Shown: positions 1 through 7,035 of the stretch, piece by piece
Layout: each line of letters starts with the position of its first letter
How positions within the stretch are numbered: the stretch's first letter is position 1
Assembly: GCA_030528965.1 (NCBI GenBank)
Contig: JAUMXS010000024.1
Location: forward strand, 1-14,273
Source: Eubacteriales bacterium
GTDB taxonomy: Bacteria > Bacillota > Clostridia > Oscillospirales > Oscillospiraceae
Direction of reading: 5' to 3'
DNA length: 14,273 nt
Program-made: the position numbers and the translations under genes
Notes under the pieces: generated by a model
What the model saw: the letters and a program-made list of their open reading frames with translations, nothing else
The model's database searches: none
Told to the model about the DNA's origin: nothing

Positions 1-223
1 GACCTTCTGTCAGAAAGGGCTTTCCATACTCTCCCGTGCGAACGGAAGCTGCCGCTTCGCTGCCCAGTACCGCGCGAAGCAGCAGACCGCCTGCCAGCGC
101 ACGCAGACGATCCTCCGGGCGGCGGAAACGGTCCATTTGCGCCCGGCGTTCCGGGGTGAGCAGAGCTTCCGCCCCGGAAAGATCCGCCGGCAATATTCGG
201 ATGTCAACACAATGGATCTGCAT
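1..223 (-). CDS. 4'-phosphopantetheinyl transferase, Sfp type (N-terminal part, cut by window edge)
   Basis: The visible 74 residues begin MQIHCVDIRILPAD and continue through RRPEDRLRALAGGLLLRAVLG to GEYGKPFLTEG before the left edge. This is the N-terminal pattern of Sfp/AcpT-type transferases: a basic run followed by EDR, a leucine-rich LaGr.LLr helix, and YGKP. Family members attach 4'-phosphopantetheine from CoA to a serine of acyl or peptidyl carrier proteins. The magnesium-binding residues and the rest of the enzyme lie outside the window. I chose the ATG at 223 because GAGG at 231-234 stands 7 nt upstream; an overlapping frame from 228 gives no recognisable protein. A terminator hairpin lies only about 20 bp upstream, so the gene's own promoter is unclear. 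Whether the target is a secondary-metabolite synthase or fatty-acid ACP cannot be told. Confidence 0.8.
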   Translation of the reverse strand, partial: MQIHCVDIRILPADLSGAEALLTPERRAQMDRFRRPEDRLRALAGGLLLRAVLGSEAAASVRTGEYGKPFLTEG

Positions 224-235
224 GACATGTCCTCG

Positions 236-265
236 TAAGAGAAAACGCCCCCGCGGGGGCGTTTT
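236..265 (-). terminator. Rho-independent terminator after the acn-icd-HAD operon
   Basis: Positions 242-265 are a perfect 24-bp palindrome, AAAACGCCCCCG followed by its reverse complement, giving a GC-rich stem with flanking A and T runs. Reading the minus strand, the stem is followed by TTTTCTCTT. It lies between the HAD gene stop (327) and the phosphopantetheinyl transferase start (223). Its symmetry means it could act in both directions. Confidence 0.85.
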
Positions 266-326
266 ATAATGGTATGGTTTCCCGGATAAGCTGGAGGGCT
301 ATCCGCGATGGGGAGTGGCTTTCCCC

Positions 327-1040
327 TCAGTTTTTCAGGAGGTATTCCTGCAGTTCACGGAAACCGCCCTGCGGGAAGCGGGAAAGATCCAGCCCCTCAT
401 GATGCAGCAGACAGTCGGTGACGAGAAAGACCTTTATACCGAGCTTTTCCGCGGCAGTGTCCTCCACGGCATCGTTGCCGACCATGAGGCAGTCCTCGGG
501 ACTGCATCCGATGCGATCGAGGACATCGGCAAAATACTGCGGATGGGGTTTGCAGTAGCTGCAATCCTCATAGCTCGTATAGAACAGGAAATCCTCCGGG
601 GAAAGGCCGGTCCAGCGGATACGATTTATCGTGGCACAGGCGGGGAAAATGGGGTTCGTGGCGAGCACGACGGTTTTTCCGGCGGCCTTTGCCATGCGGA
701 CTGTTTCGGCCGCCAGCGGATTATACCCACAGAAATCCTTGGCCTGATTAAACTCGTTGGCGTAGAATTCCTCCAGATACGGCTTGGCACGGATGGAATC
801 CGGTCCGTTAAGTTCGGTGAATTTTTCCCAGAAAGCATCCTCGTTGCTCTGATGCCCGTCATTCTTCATCATGGCAGCCGTGCCGGCCCAAATGCTGTCG
901 ATCAGGGCTTTGGGGTCAAACCCATGCGGCGCCATACGAGCTGTCAGCAGTTTGAAATATGTCGAAGTAAACACATTCTGATCCATGGGCAGAAGGGTTC
1001 CGTCCAGATCAAAGAGTATTACTTTCATGGAGTCACTCAC
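327..1040 (-). CDS. HAD-superfamily hydrolase (phosphatase-like)
   Basis: This 237-residue protein has all four HAD motifs: DLDGT at 11-15 (nucleophile D11, acid/base D13), T128 in VVLATNP, K164 in CKPHPQYF, and D190 with E193/D194 in GNDAVED for magnesium. The long insert between motifs I and II fits a helical C1 cap, so a small-molecule phosphatase is likely; the substrate is unknown. The start is the GTG at 1040, with GGAG at 1046-1049 five nt upstream and a GTGA overlap with the icd stop. The alternative ATG at 1028 (MKVILFDLDGT) has no good ribosome site. The overlap implies translational coupling to icd. A repair or clearance role for a side product of the citrate/isocitrate branch is a guess from position only. 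Confidence 0.85.
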   Translation of the reverse strand: MSDSMKVILFDLDGTLLPMDQNVFTSTYFKLLTARMAPHGFDPKALIDSIWAGTAAMMKNDGHQSNEDAFWEKFTELNGPDSIRAKPYLEEFYANEFNQAKDFCGYNPLAAETVRMAKAAGKTVVLATNPIFPACATINRIRWTGLSPEDFLFYTSYEDCSYCKPHPQYFADVLDRIGCSPEDCLMVGNDAVEDTAAEKLGIKVFLVTDCLLHHEGLDLSRFPQGGFRELQEYLLKN

Positions 1041-2242
1041 GCATTCTCCAGACGCTCACGAACGGCGCGCAGGAAGGGAAGAGTATCCACCGTGGTGACG
1101 TCCGGGTCGGGGCAGATGGAGGAAAGGTCACGGGTCATGATGCCGGCTTCAATGGTATCCAGGGTGGCACGCTCGAGACGATCCGCGAACTCGCAGAGAG
1201 GAGCGTTGCCGTCGAGTTCACCGCGTTTGCGGAGAGCACCGGTCCAGGCAAACAGAATGGCCACAGGGTTCGTGGACGTGCTCTTTCCCTGCTGATACAG
1301 ACGGTAGTGGCGGGTAATGGTGCCGTGGGCGGCTTCGTATTCGAAGTTGCCGTCCGGGCTGACCAGACAGCTCGTCATCATACCCAAAGAACCGAAAGCG
1401 GTGGAAACGAGGTCGCTCATAACGTCGCCGTCGTAATTCTTGAGCGCCCAGACAAGGCCGCCTTCGCTGCGGAGGATACGGGCGGCGGCATCGTCGATAA
1501 GGGCATAGAAGTATTGGATACCCGCTTCTTCGAAGCGTGCCGCATATTCTTCGTCATAGACATTCTGGAACAGGAGCTTGAAGTTCTGGTCATACTGCTT
1601 GGAGATGGTATCTTTGGCAGAGAACCAGAGGTCCCGCTTGACGGACAGAGCGAACTCGAAGCAGGAGCGCGCAAAGGAGAGGATGGAGTCATCCCGGTTA
1701 TGCATGGACTGCAGGATGCCGGGGCCCTTGAATTCATACACAGTGGTACGCATGGGCTCTCCGCCGTTGGCGGGGGTAAAGACCAGCTCTGCACGTCCGG
1801 GTTCCTCAATGCGGTATTCGACAGCCTGATAGACGTCGCCGTAGGCATGACGCGCAATGGTGATAGGCTTCACCCAAGTGGGGATATAGGGCTTTACGCG
1901 CGAAGTGAGGATGGGGGTACGGAATACGGTGCCGTCCAGAATGCCGCGGATGGTGCCGTTGGGGCTGGGCCACATCTTTTTGAGGTCAAATTCTTCGACG
2001 CGCTGGCGGTTTGCCGTGATGGTGGCACACTTAACGCCTACATGGTATTTCTTGATGGCTTCGCCGGCAGCCACGGTGTTCTGGTCGTCGGCGTCGTCAC
2101 GGGCTTTCATCGCAAGGTCATAGTATTCGGTGTTCAGCTCAACGTAGGGTTCCAGCAGTTCCTGCTTGACCATACTCCAGAGCACACGGGCCATTTCATC
2201 GCCGTCCATCTCGACGATTTTGTTCATGGGGATTTTAGCCAT
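1037..2242 (-). CDS. icd: Isocitrate dehydrogenase, NADP-dependent, eukaryotic-like type II
   Basis: The enzyme oxidatively decarboxylates isocitrate to 2-oxoglutarate. The 401 residues match the homodimeric eukaryotic-like subfamily rather than the E. coli Icd type. Substrate-binding SPNGT is at 93-97, with R99, R108 and R131 (in RHAYGD, the counterpart of human IDH1 R132). K210 and the acidic metal ligands D250/D251 and D271 are in place. AAHGTITRHYRLYQQG (305 onward) carries the Arg-His pair (311-312) that in this subfamily contacts the NADP 2'-phosphate, so NADP use is inferred. The start at 2242 (MAKIPMNKI) is fixed by AAGGAGG 7 nt upstream; the in-frame ATG at 2263 lies upstream of that site and would add seven residues. 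One nt separates it from the acn stop. Likely supplies 2-oxoglutarate and NADPH for glutamate synthesis. Confidence 0.96.
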   Translation of the reverse strand: MAKIPMNKIVEMDGDEMARVLWSMVKQELLEPYVELNTEYYDLAMKARDDADDQNTVAAGEAIKKYHVGVKCATITANRQRVEEFDLKKMWPSPNGTIRGILDGTVFRTPILTSRVKPYIPTWVKPITIARHAYGDVYQAVEYRIEEPGRAELVFTPANGGEPMRTTVYEFKGPGILQSMHNRDDSILSFARSCFEFALSVKRDLWFSAKDTISKQYDQNFKLLFQNVYDEEYAARFEEAGIQYFYALIDDAAARILRSEGGLVWALKNYDGDVMSDLVSTAFGSLGMMTSCLVSPDGNFEYEAAHGTITRHYRLYQQGKSTSTNPVAILFAWTGALRKRGELDGNAPLCEFADRLERATLDTIEAGIMTRDLSSICPDPDVTTVDTLPFLRAVRERLENA

Positions 2243-2243
2243 G

Positions 2244-4487
2244 TTATTTCCTCCTTGCAGCATAAAGATTCATCAGGCAGCCTTCCAGAAGGATCTGACG
2301 ATCCTCATCGGTGAGGAGCCCTGTATGGAGCGTCAGCGGGGTAACGGAACCGTCCGCAGCAAGGACAACAGCCGGGAAATCCTCGGCCCCTTCCTGCACC
2401 AGACGGCGTACATCCGGAACATAGATGTAGTCACCGGGGGCGTAATCGAAGGAGATATCCGGATCGATGGTGAAGGGCATCATGCCCCAGTTGATGCAGT
2501 TGGAACGATAACGCTTGGTGGCGAAATCATAGCAGAGGTTGGCACCGCCGCCGAGCACGCGCTGGCAGGAGGCCGCCTGTTCACGGGCGGAGCCGTCGCC
2601 GGGCTTACGGGCGAAAATGGTGGAGTTGAAACTGGTGTTCGCGAGGCGTGCGGGATCCACACCGGCGCGGCGGAGCAGTTCTTCCAGAGCGGGAACGGAC
2701 TTTCCGGCGGCACGGTCGGCTTCCAGAGCCTGGACGGCCTTGCAGCGGCCGACATATTCCGGCTCGCGGCGGGAGAGCGCGAACTCAGCCAGACGGATCG
2801 GGTTGGAACGGAAACTGGAGGTCTCACCGGAGGGGATGAGCTCGTCCGTGGTCGTGACCTCATCGTGGATGACGGCGGTCAGCTCGAGGAGCAGATCGTC
2901 GGCGAGCTGCGGAATATCGGGCCAGGGCGCGATATTCGGGCCGAAGCGCAGTTCTTCTTCGGGCATGGGATTCTCCCAGCCGTTGTAAACGCGGCGCTCG
3001 TAGACCTTCTTGTCAAAAGCGGGAGGAGGCGAAACGGGCGCGGTGTAATCGATATCCGTGGCGGCGGTGAGGACGCCGTGGTTCCGGGCGGTGGCGGCGA
3101 TGCTGCGTGCGTCCATGAGCATGACAGCGGCGAGCTGGCCTTCGCCGGGCTTGGAACCTTCACGGTTCGGGAAGTTGCGGGTGGTGTGGCGGATGGACAG
3201 GCCGTTGTTGTTCGGTACATCGCCGGCGCCGAAGCAGGGACCGCAGAAGCAGGGCTTGAACAATGCGCCGTTCTGCAGCAGAGTGGCCTCTACGCCGCGC
3301 CGCGCCAGCTCGAGCTGGACGGGAATGCTGGGCGGATAAATGGAGAGGGAGAAGTAACCGTCTCCGATACCGTGACCGTCCAGAATGGCGGCGGCTTCCG
3401 CAATGTTGTCGTACATACCGCCGGAGCAGCCGGCGATGGAACCCTGATCGATGTGGAGTTTGCCGTCGATGACTTTGTCCGTGAGATGCAGGGAGACTTT
3501 ATCGCCGAACTGCGCCTCGGCACGGAGTTCCGCTTCGCGGAGGATGTCGCCGGGGTTGGCAATGAGTTCGCGGAGCGTGATGGCTTCGGAGGGGTGGAAG
3601 GGCATAGCCGCCATGGGCTCGATGGTCGAAAGATCGATCTCGACCAGACGGTCATAGTAACAGCCTTCCGTGGGTTCAAGGCTGCGGTAGGCTTCGGGAC
3701 GGCCGTGGACTGCGAGATATTCCTCCACGCGGCCGTCTGTGGACCAGATGGAGCTGAGGCAGGCGGTCTCGGTGGTCATGACATCGATGCCGAAACGGAA
3801 GTCCATGGGGAGATTCGCAACACCGGGGCCGGCAAATTCCAGGATCCGGTTCTTGACGAAGCTGTTCTTGTAAACGGCGCCGCAGAGAGCGATGGCAACG
3901 TCCTGCGGACCGACGCCGCGGGCGGGGGTGCCGCTCAGGTATACAAGGACGACTTCGGGTGCGGAGATATCATAGGTGTCTTCCAGAAGCTGCTTTACGA
4001 GTTCGGGACCGCCTTCACCGACACCGAGGGTGCCGAGAGGACCGTAGCGGGTATGGCTGTCGGAACCGAGGATCATGCGGCCGCAGCCGGCCAGAGCTTC
4101 GCGCGCGTACTGATGGATGACCGCAAGGTTGGCGGGAACATAGATGCCGCCGTATCTGCGGGCGGCGGAAAGACCGAAGACATGGTCGTCTTCGTTGATG
4201 GTACCGCCGACGGCGCACAGACTGTTATGGCAATTCGTGAGAGCATAGGGCAGGGGGAACTTGGTCAGGCCGCTGGCCTTGGCGGTCTGGATGATTCCCA
4301 CATAGGTGATATCGTGGGAAATAAGGCTGTCGAAACGGATGCGCAGGTGAGACGCACCGCCGGAGCCGTCATGTTCACGAAGAATGGAATACGCCATGGT
4401 TTTTTCCCGGGCAGCCTTGTCCGGGGCGGACGCTTTTTCCGGAGCGCCGTGGCGCCAGTATACGCCGCCGTCGTAAAGTTTAATCAT
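2244..4487 (-). CDS. Aconitate hydratase family protein
   Basis: The 747-residue protein belongs to the aconitase superfamily and, next to icd and gltA, very likely isomerises citrate to isocitrate. Cluster ligands are visible as C354 (GSIAGCSGG) and the pair C415/C418 in CFCGPCFG, fitting a [4Fe-4S] cluster. Other conserved parts are GSDSHT (141-146), TRNFPNREG (436-444, substrate arginines), and the C-terminal swivel domain with GDGSAREQAA (630-639) and RYRSNCINWGMMP (659-671). At 747 residues it is shorter than classical AcnA or AcnB (about 850-900) and resembles the shorter branch usually annotated only as hydratase (YbhJ-like); this placement is from memory. The start at 4487 (MIKLYDGG) has AGGAGG 5 nt upstream. 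First gene of the operon, served by two predicted promoters. Confidence 0.9.
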   Translation of the reverse strand: MIKLYDGGVYWRHGAPEKASAPDKAAREKTMAYSILREHDGSGGASHLRIRFDSLISHDITYVGIIQTAKASGLTKFPLPYALTNCHNSLCAVGGTINEDDHVFGLSAARRYGGIYVPANLAVIHQYAREALAGCGRMILGSDSHTRYGPLGTLGVGEGGPELVKQLLEDTYDISAPEVVLVYLSGTPARGVGPQDVAIALCGAVYKNSFVKNRILEFAGPGVANLPMDFRFGIDVMTTETACLSSIWSTDGRVEEYLAVHGRPEAYRSLEPTEGCYYDRLVEIDLSTIEPMAAMPFHPSEAITLRELIANPGDILREAELRAEAQFGDKVSLHLTDKVIDGKLHIDQGSIAGCSGGMYDNIAEAAAILDGHGIGDGYFSLSIYPPSIPVQLELARRGVEATLLQNGALFKPCFCGPCFGAGDVPNNNGLSIRHTTRNFPNREGSKPGEGQLAAVMLMDARSIAATARNHGVLTAATDIDYTAPVSPPPAFDKKVYERRVYNGWENPMPEEELRFGPNIAPWPDIPQLADDLLLELTAVIHDEVTTTDELIPSGETSSFRSNPIRLAEFALSRREPEYVGRCKAVQALEADRAAGKSVPALEELLRRAGVDPARLANTSFNSTIFARKPGDGSAREQAASCQRVLGGGANLCYDFATKRYRSNCINWGMMPFTIDPDISFDYAPGDYIYVPDVRRLVQEGAEDFPAVVLAADGSVTPLTLHTGLLTDEDRQILLEGCLMNLYAARRK
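2250..2256 (-). promoter_or_regulatory. Ribosome binding site of icd inside the acn 3' end
   Basis: AAGGAGG on the minus strand lies 7 nt before the icd ATG. It also encodes the last codons of acn (Arg-Arg-Lys, then TAA), so the ribosome finishing acn sits on the icd site. It decides the icd start and suggests translational coupling. Confidence 0.9.
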
Positions 4488-4504
4488 TTCCGCCTCCTGT
4501 GTAT

Positions 4505-4526
4505 CGGTCAGGCAGCGGCCCGACCG
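4505..4526 (-). other. Stem-loop in the acn leader
   Basis: On the minus strand CGGTCGGGC, loop CGCT, GCCTGACCG forms a 9-bp stem with one G-U pair. It ends 6 nt before the acn AGGAGG (4493-4498). No T-run follows, so it is not a terminator. It may affect translation or mRNA stability. Confidence 0.5.
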
Positions 4527-4546
4527 GAATTGTCTCTTTGGATACA

Positions 4547-4575
4547 ATAATAAAACAAACTGCCCAAATCCGCAA
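4547..4575 (-). promoter_or_regulatory. Predicted acn promoter P2 (proximal)
   Basis: Minus-strand TTGCGG (4570-4575), 17-bp spacer, TATTAT (4547-4552). This gives a start near 4540 and a leader of about 50 nt that contains the stem-loop at 4505-4526. Confidence 0.55.
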
Positions 4576-4621
4576 GACGATTCTTCCGCCCTGCGGCATG
4601 ACAGACTTGCCTACGGATACC

Positions 4622-4649
4622 ATTATAACAGTTCATTGGAATTAATCAA
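4622..4649 (-). promoter_or_regulatory. Predicted acn promoter P1 (distal, extended -10)
   Basis: Minus-strand TTGATT (4644-4649), 16-bp spacer, consensus TATAAT (4622-4627) preceded by TGT, an extended -10. The start would be near 4615, about 130 nt before the acn ATG. Confidence 0.65.
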
Positions 4650-4676
4650 GAAAAATGCAGGGACAAAGATAAATAT

Positions 4677-4760
4677 TTGCAAAAATGTCGTAACATAACC
4701 GGATAAACGATGGGATAATTGTCTGAATTTGCAAACTTAAAAAAATAACTTGCAAAAATG
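4677..4760. repeat. Three TTGCAAA boxes in the gltA-acn control region
   Basis: TTGCAAAAATG occurs exactly at 4677-4687 and 4750-4760, and the palindrome TTTGCAAA at 4728-4735. TTGCAAA starts are 52, 21 and 73 bp apart, close to 5, 2 and 7 helical turns. The last box overlaps the gltA -35. They may be sites for a shared regulator; no known consensus was matched with confidence. The whole gap 4488-4813 holds no gene. Confidence 0.5.
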
Positions 4761-4778
4761 GCGCGCTATGCGTACAAT
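4750..4778 (+). promoter_or_regulatory. Predicted gltA promoter
   Basis: TTGCAA (4750-4755), 17-bp spacer, TACAAT (4773-4778); the predicted start is near 4785, giving a leader of about 29 nt before the gltA ATG. The -35 lies inside the third TTGCAAA box, so a protein bound there would compete with RNA polymerase. Confidence 0.75.
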
Positions 4779-4813
4779 AGGCAACATAGTTTGAAAAATG
4801 GGAGGGCCGAATA

Positions 4814-6175
4814 ATGAACAGAGATAATTTCGAAAAAAACAGCTATGCAGCGGAAGTGACCGAGCAGGTTCGAGAAGCCTATACAATTGACCGCAGCGGC
4901 GAAGCTGGACAGGGCGTAAAATACGGCCTGAGAAATGAAGATGGAACCGGCGTTCTGGCGGGTGTTACCCGAATCGGAAGCGTCCGTGGTTATTACATAG
5001 AAGACGGTGCCCGTATGCCGATGGAAGGCCAGCTGTTTTTCCGCGGCATCGATGTAGCGGATATCGTAAAGGCAAACCGTGAGGCGGACAGATTCGGCTA
5101 TGAAGAAGTCTGCTATCTGCTTCTGATGGGCAGCCTGCCCAACAAGCAGCAGCTGAATGATTTCTGCGGCGCACTGGCGAAAGCGCGTGAGCTGCCGGAA
5201 AACTTCACGGAAGATGTTTTGATGCGCGCCCCGAGCCGGAACATTATGAACAAGCTGGCGAGCAGCATCCTTTCGCTGTATGCCTATGACCCGATGGCGG
5301 ATGACAATTCGCTGGAGAACATGCTCCGCATCTCGATCGAACTGATCGGTCGGTTCCCGATCATCGTGGCAAACAGTTATGCGATCAAGCGGCATTATTT
5401 TGACGGAAAGTCTCTGCACATCCATCGCTCGAAGGAGAATCTGTCTCTTTCGGAGAACTTCCTGCGTGTGGTCCGCAGCAACAAACAGTACACGGATGAT
5501 GAGGCGAAGCTGCTGGATACCATGCTGGTTATCCACGCGGAACACGGCGGCGGCAACAACTCTGCCTTCGTATGCCGTGCCATGTCCAGTACCGGCACGG
5601 ATACCTACAGTGCCATCGCGGGTGCCGTCGGCTCTCTGAAGGGCCCTCTGCACGGCGGCGCGAACGCAAAGGTCATGGAGATGTACGAGTACATCAAGGC
5701 GAATGTATCCGATCCGAATGACGACGGTCAGCTCAAGGATTATCTGAGCCGGCTGATCGACGGCACAGCAGGCGACGGTTCGGGCAAGATCTACGGTCTG
5801 GGTCATGCCGTCTACACGCTGTCGGATCCGCGTACGACGCTGCTGAAGCAGTGTGCGCGCGAGGTCGCGGAGCAGAAGGGCGCTCTGGCCGAGCTCGAAC
5901 TGATGGAGCGGGTCGAGACGATCGGCATTCCGCTTCTTATGGAGAAGAAGCATCAGTCGACGCCGATGTGCGCCAATGTCGATATGTACTCCGGTCTGAT
6001 CTACCGGATGCTGGGCATCCCGCAGGAAATGTATACGCCGCTGTTTGCGACCGCGCGTATCGCCGGCTGGTGTGCGCACAGGATCGAGGAAGTTATGACG
6101 GGAGGAAAGATCATGCGTCCGGCATACCGTGCCGCGGTGCGAAGCGTCCCGTACATCCCGATGGACGAGAGATAA
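4814..6175 (+). CDS. gltA: Citrate synthase
   Basis: This 453-residue enzyme condenses oxaloacetate with acetyl-CoA to give citrate. The catalytic triad is visible: H244 in HAEHGGGNNS, H280 in LKGPLHGGAN, and D390 in CANVDMYSG. Substrate-contact segments GLGHAVYTLSDPR (328-340) and TARIAGWCAH (413-422) are also intact. The first roughly 60 residues form an N-terminal extension seen in many Clostridia enzymes, and the protein is somewhat longer than many bacterial synthases. The ATG at 4814 follows GGGAGGG at a spacing of about 7 nt. It is transcribed divergently from acn-icd, and the shared control region suggests coordinated expression of the branch leading to 2-oxoglutarate. No other TCA-cycle gene is in the window. 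Confidence in function is very high. Confidence 0.97.
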   Translation: MNRDNFEKNSYAAEVTEQVREAYTIDRSGEAGQGVKYGLRNEDGTGVLAGVTRIGSVRGYYIEDGARMPMEGQLFFRGIDVADIVKANREADRFGYEEVCYLLLMGSLPNKQQLNDFCGALAKARELPENFTEDVLMRAPSRNIMNKLASSILSLYAYDPMADDNSLENMLRISIELIGRFPIIVANSYAIKRHYFDGKSLHIHRSKENLSLSENFLRVVRSNKQYTDDEAKLLDTMLVIHAEHGGGNNSAFVCRAMSSTGTDTYSAIAGAVGSLKGPLHGGANAKVMEMYEYIKANVSDPNDDGQLKDYLSRLIDGTAGDGSGKIYGLGHAVYTLSDPRTTLLKQCAREVAEQKGALAELELMERVETIGIPLLMEKKHQSTPMCANVDMYSGLIYRMLGIPQEMYTPLFATARIAGWCAHRIEEVMTGGKIMRPAYRAAVRSVPYIPMDER

Positions 6176-6187
6176 AACCTGCGGGCA

Positions 6188-6208
6188 GGAAAGGCCTCCG
6201 GCCTTTCC
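6188..6208. other. Perfect stem-loop after gltA
   Basis: GGAAAGGCC, loop TCC, GGCCTTTCC: a 9-bp stem 12 nt after the gltA stop. No T-run follows, so it is probably an mRNA 3'-end structure upstream of the true terminator. Confidence 0.5.
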
Positions 6209-6235
6209 GCACCGATGATACTTTGGAATCTAATG

Positions 6236-6270
6236 AAAAGCCCCTCCGCCTAAGTGGAGGGGCCTTTTTT
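6236..6270. terminator. Bidirectional terminator between gltA and the DUF1836 gene
   Basis: AAAAG, then GCCCCTCC (6240-6247), an 8-nt loop and GGAGGGGC (6256-6263), followed by CTTTTTT on the plus strand and TTTT on the minus strand. It separates the convergent genes gltA (stop 6175) and DUF1836 (stop 6305). Confidence 0.9.
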
Positions 6271-6304
6271 ATGCCATAAGAAAAATCAAGAGATACGAGC
6301 GGAA

Positions 6305-6856
6305 TCAGTCCGGCAGGGAAGACACAAGGCCTTCCGCAAGTGTCTGGGCCAGACCGGCGGTGACAGCGGCCGAAGCGGCAAGAGAGGCGAGAACCGTGTC
6401 ATTATCCATATCGGTTCCGAGCAGCGCATGGGCAAGTTCCTCGACCTGTCGGAGGAAAAGCTGACGGACATCGCTGTGGTGTTGGGTATACTGGTCGTAA
6501 AACCGGTGCATTTTCTCCTCGGAGAGATCCGCAGGAAGGATCTGCCGGATACCGGCTATGCCCATGCCCTGTTTCAGCGTACAAATCATGAGCAGATAGG
6601 CCAGATGAATACGGCTGTATTTTTTCTTATACGGCGCGGGCATGACCCGCAGGCGGACATAATTGTTGATGGTACTGGCGGAGATGGAGGCATCGACGGC
6701 GGGGAGCACGTCCAGATAGCGGTTCAATATGGCGATCACCTGATCCATATACAGACCGAAATCCGGAAGTTCCTCCCAGGCGGGAAGCCGAAAGGCCTCC
6801 AGACTGACCGCCCAGTCCTGCAGTTTTTCCACGAGAATCTCTCTGTCGTTTTGCAT
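6305..6856 (-). CDS. DUF1836 family protein, probable DNA-binding regulator
   Basis: The 183-residue protein carries the DUF1836 signature LPAWEELPDFGLYMDQV (24-40) and ISASTINNYVRLRVMPAP (58-75), followed by KKYSRIHLAYLLMICTLKQ (78-96). The second segment resembles the MerR-type winged helix (T.s.innYvrlglipkp...YsreHla), so DNA binding is inferred; the family has no defined biochemical role that I know of. The C-terminal half (110-183) is helical and could sense a ligand or dimerise. The ATG at 6856 has GGAGG 10 nt upstream. It is single-gene, with its own promoter (6914-6942), and a perfect inverted repeat at 6879-6899 just after the predicted start site, an arrangement fitting autorepression. 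It converges on gltA but shares no promoter with it. Family assignment is good; function is open. Confidence 0.85.
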   Translation of the reverse strand: MQNDREILVEKLQDWAVSLEAFRLPAWEELPDFGLYMDQVIAILNRYLDVLPAVDASISASTINNYVRLRVMPAPYKKKYSRIHLAYLLMICTLKQGMGIAGIRQILPADLSEEKMHRFYDQYTQHHSDVRQLFLRQVEELAHALLGTDMDNDTVLASLAASAAVTAGLAQTLAEGLVSSLPD

Positions 6857-6878
6857 CGCGTCCGTTCCTCCGGCTGAC

Positions 6879-6899
6879 TCTGCGCAAATACTGCGCAGA
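6879..6899. promoter_or_regulatory. Perfect inverted repeat, candidate operator of the DUF1836 gene
   Basis: TCTGCGCA, 5-nt spacer AATAC, TGCGCAGA. It lies about +8 to +28 from the predicted start and ends before the ribosome site, where a bound protein would block transcription. It could also fold as an RNA stem-loop; no T-run follows. Confidence 0.55.
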
Positions 6900-6913
6900 A
6901 TGATCTTTTGTCC

Positions 6914-6942
6914 AGTATAACGTACTTTTTGGGGAATTGCAA
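6914..6942 (-). promoter_or_regulatory. Predicted promoter of the DUF1836 gene
   Basis: Minus-strand TTGCAA (6937-6942), 17-bp spacer, TATACT (6914-6919), giving a start near 6907 and a leader of about 50 nt. Confidence 0.75.
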
Positions 6943-7035
6943 CGACACACTGCCCTGTGAAAGAGCGGGAAGAATGGCCAGCCGGGTTTCGGATGGTTCC
7001 TGACAGAGCGTTAAAGCGACCTGAAAATCATAATT

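Noticed and set aside
265..270. TATAAT on the plus strand after the palindrome
   Set aside because: No -35 partner at 16-18 bp and no plus-strand gene follows; probably part of the terminator's T-run edge.
4505..4526. Iron-responsive element in front of aconitase
   Set aside because: The loop is CGCT and the stem lacks the bulged C and CAGUGN loop, so it does not match.
2166..4550. 794-codon plus-strand open frame opposite acn
   Set aside because: It is the antisense of a clear aconitase gene in GC-rich DNA, has no ribosome site and a low-complexity Gly/Val/Ala-rich product, so it is a shadow frame.
4695..4719. Repeated ATAA as a possible CcpC-type site in the gltA-acn region
   Set aside because: The copies are direct repeats, not the ATAA-N7-TTAT dyad expected for CcpC.
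4766..6079. 437-codon minus-strand open frame opposite gltA
   Set aside because: Antisense of an intact citrate synthase with all catalytic residues; no recognisable motif or ribosome site.
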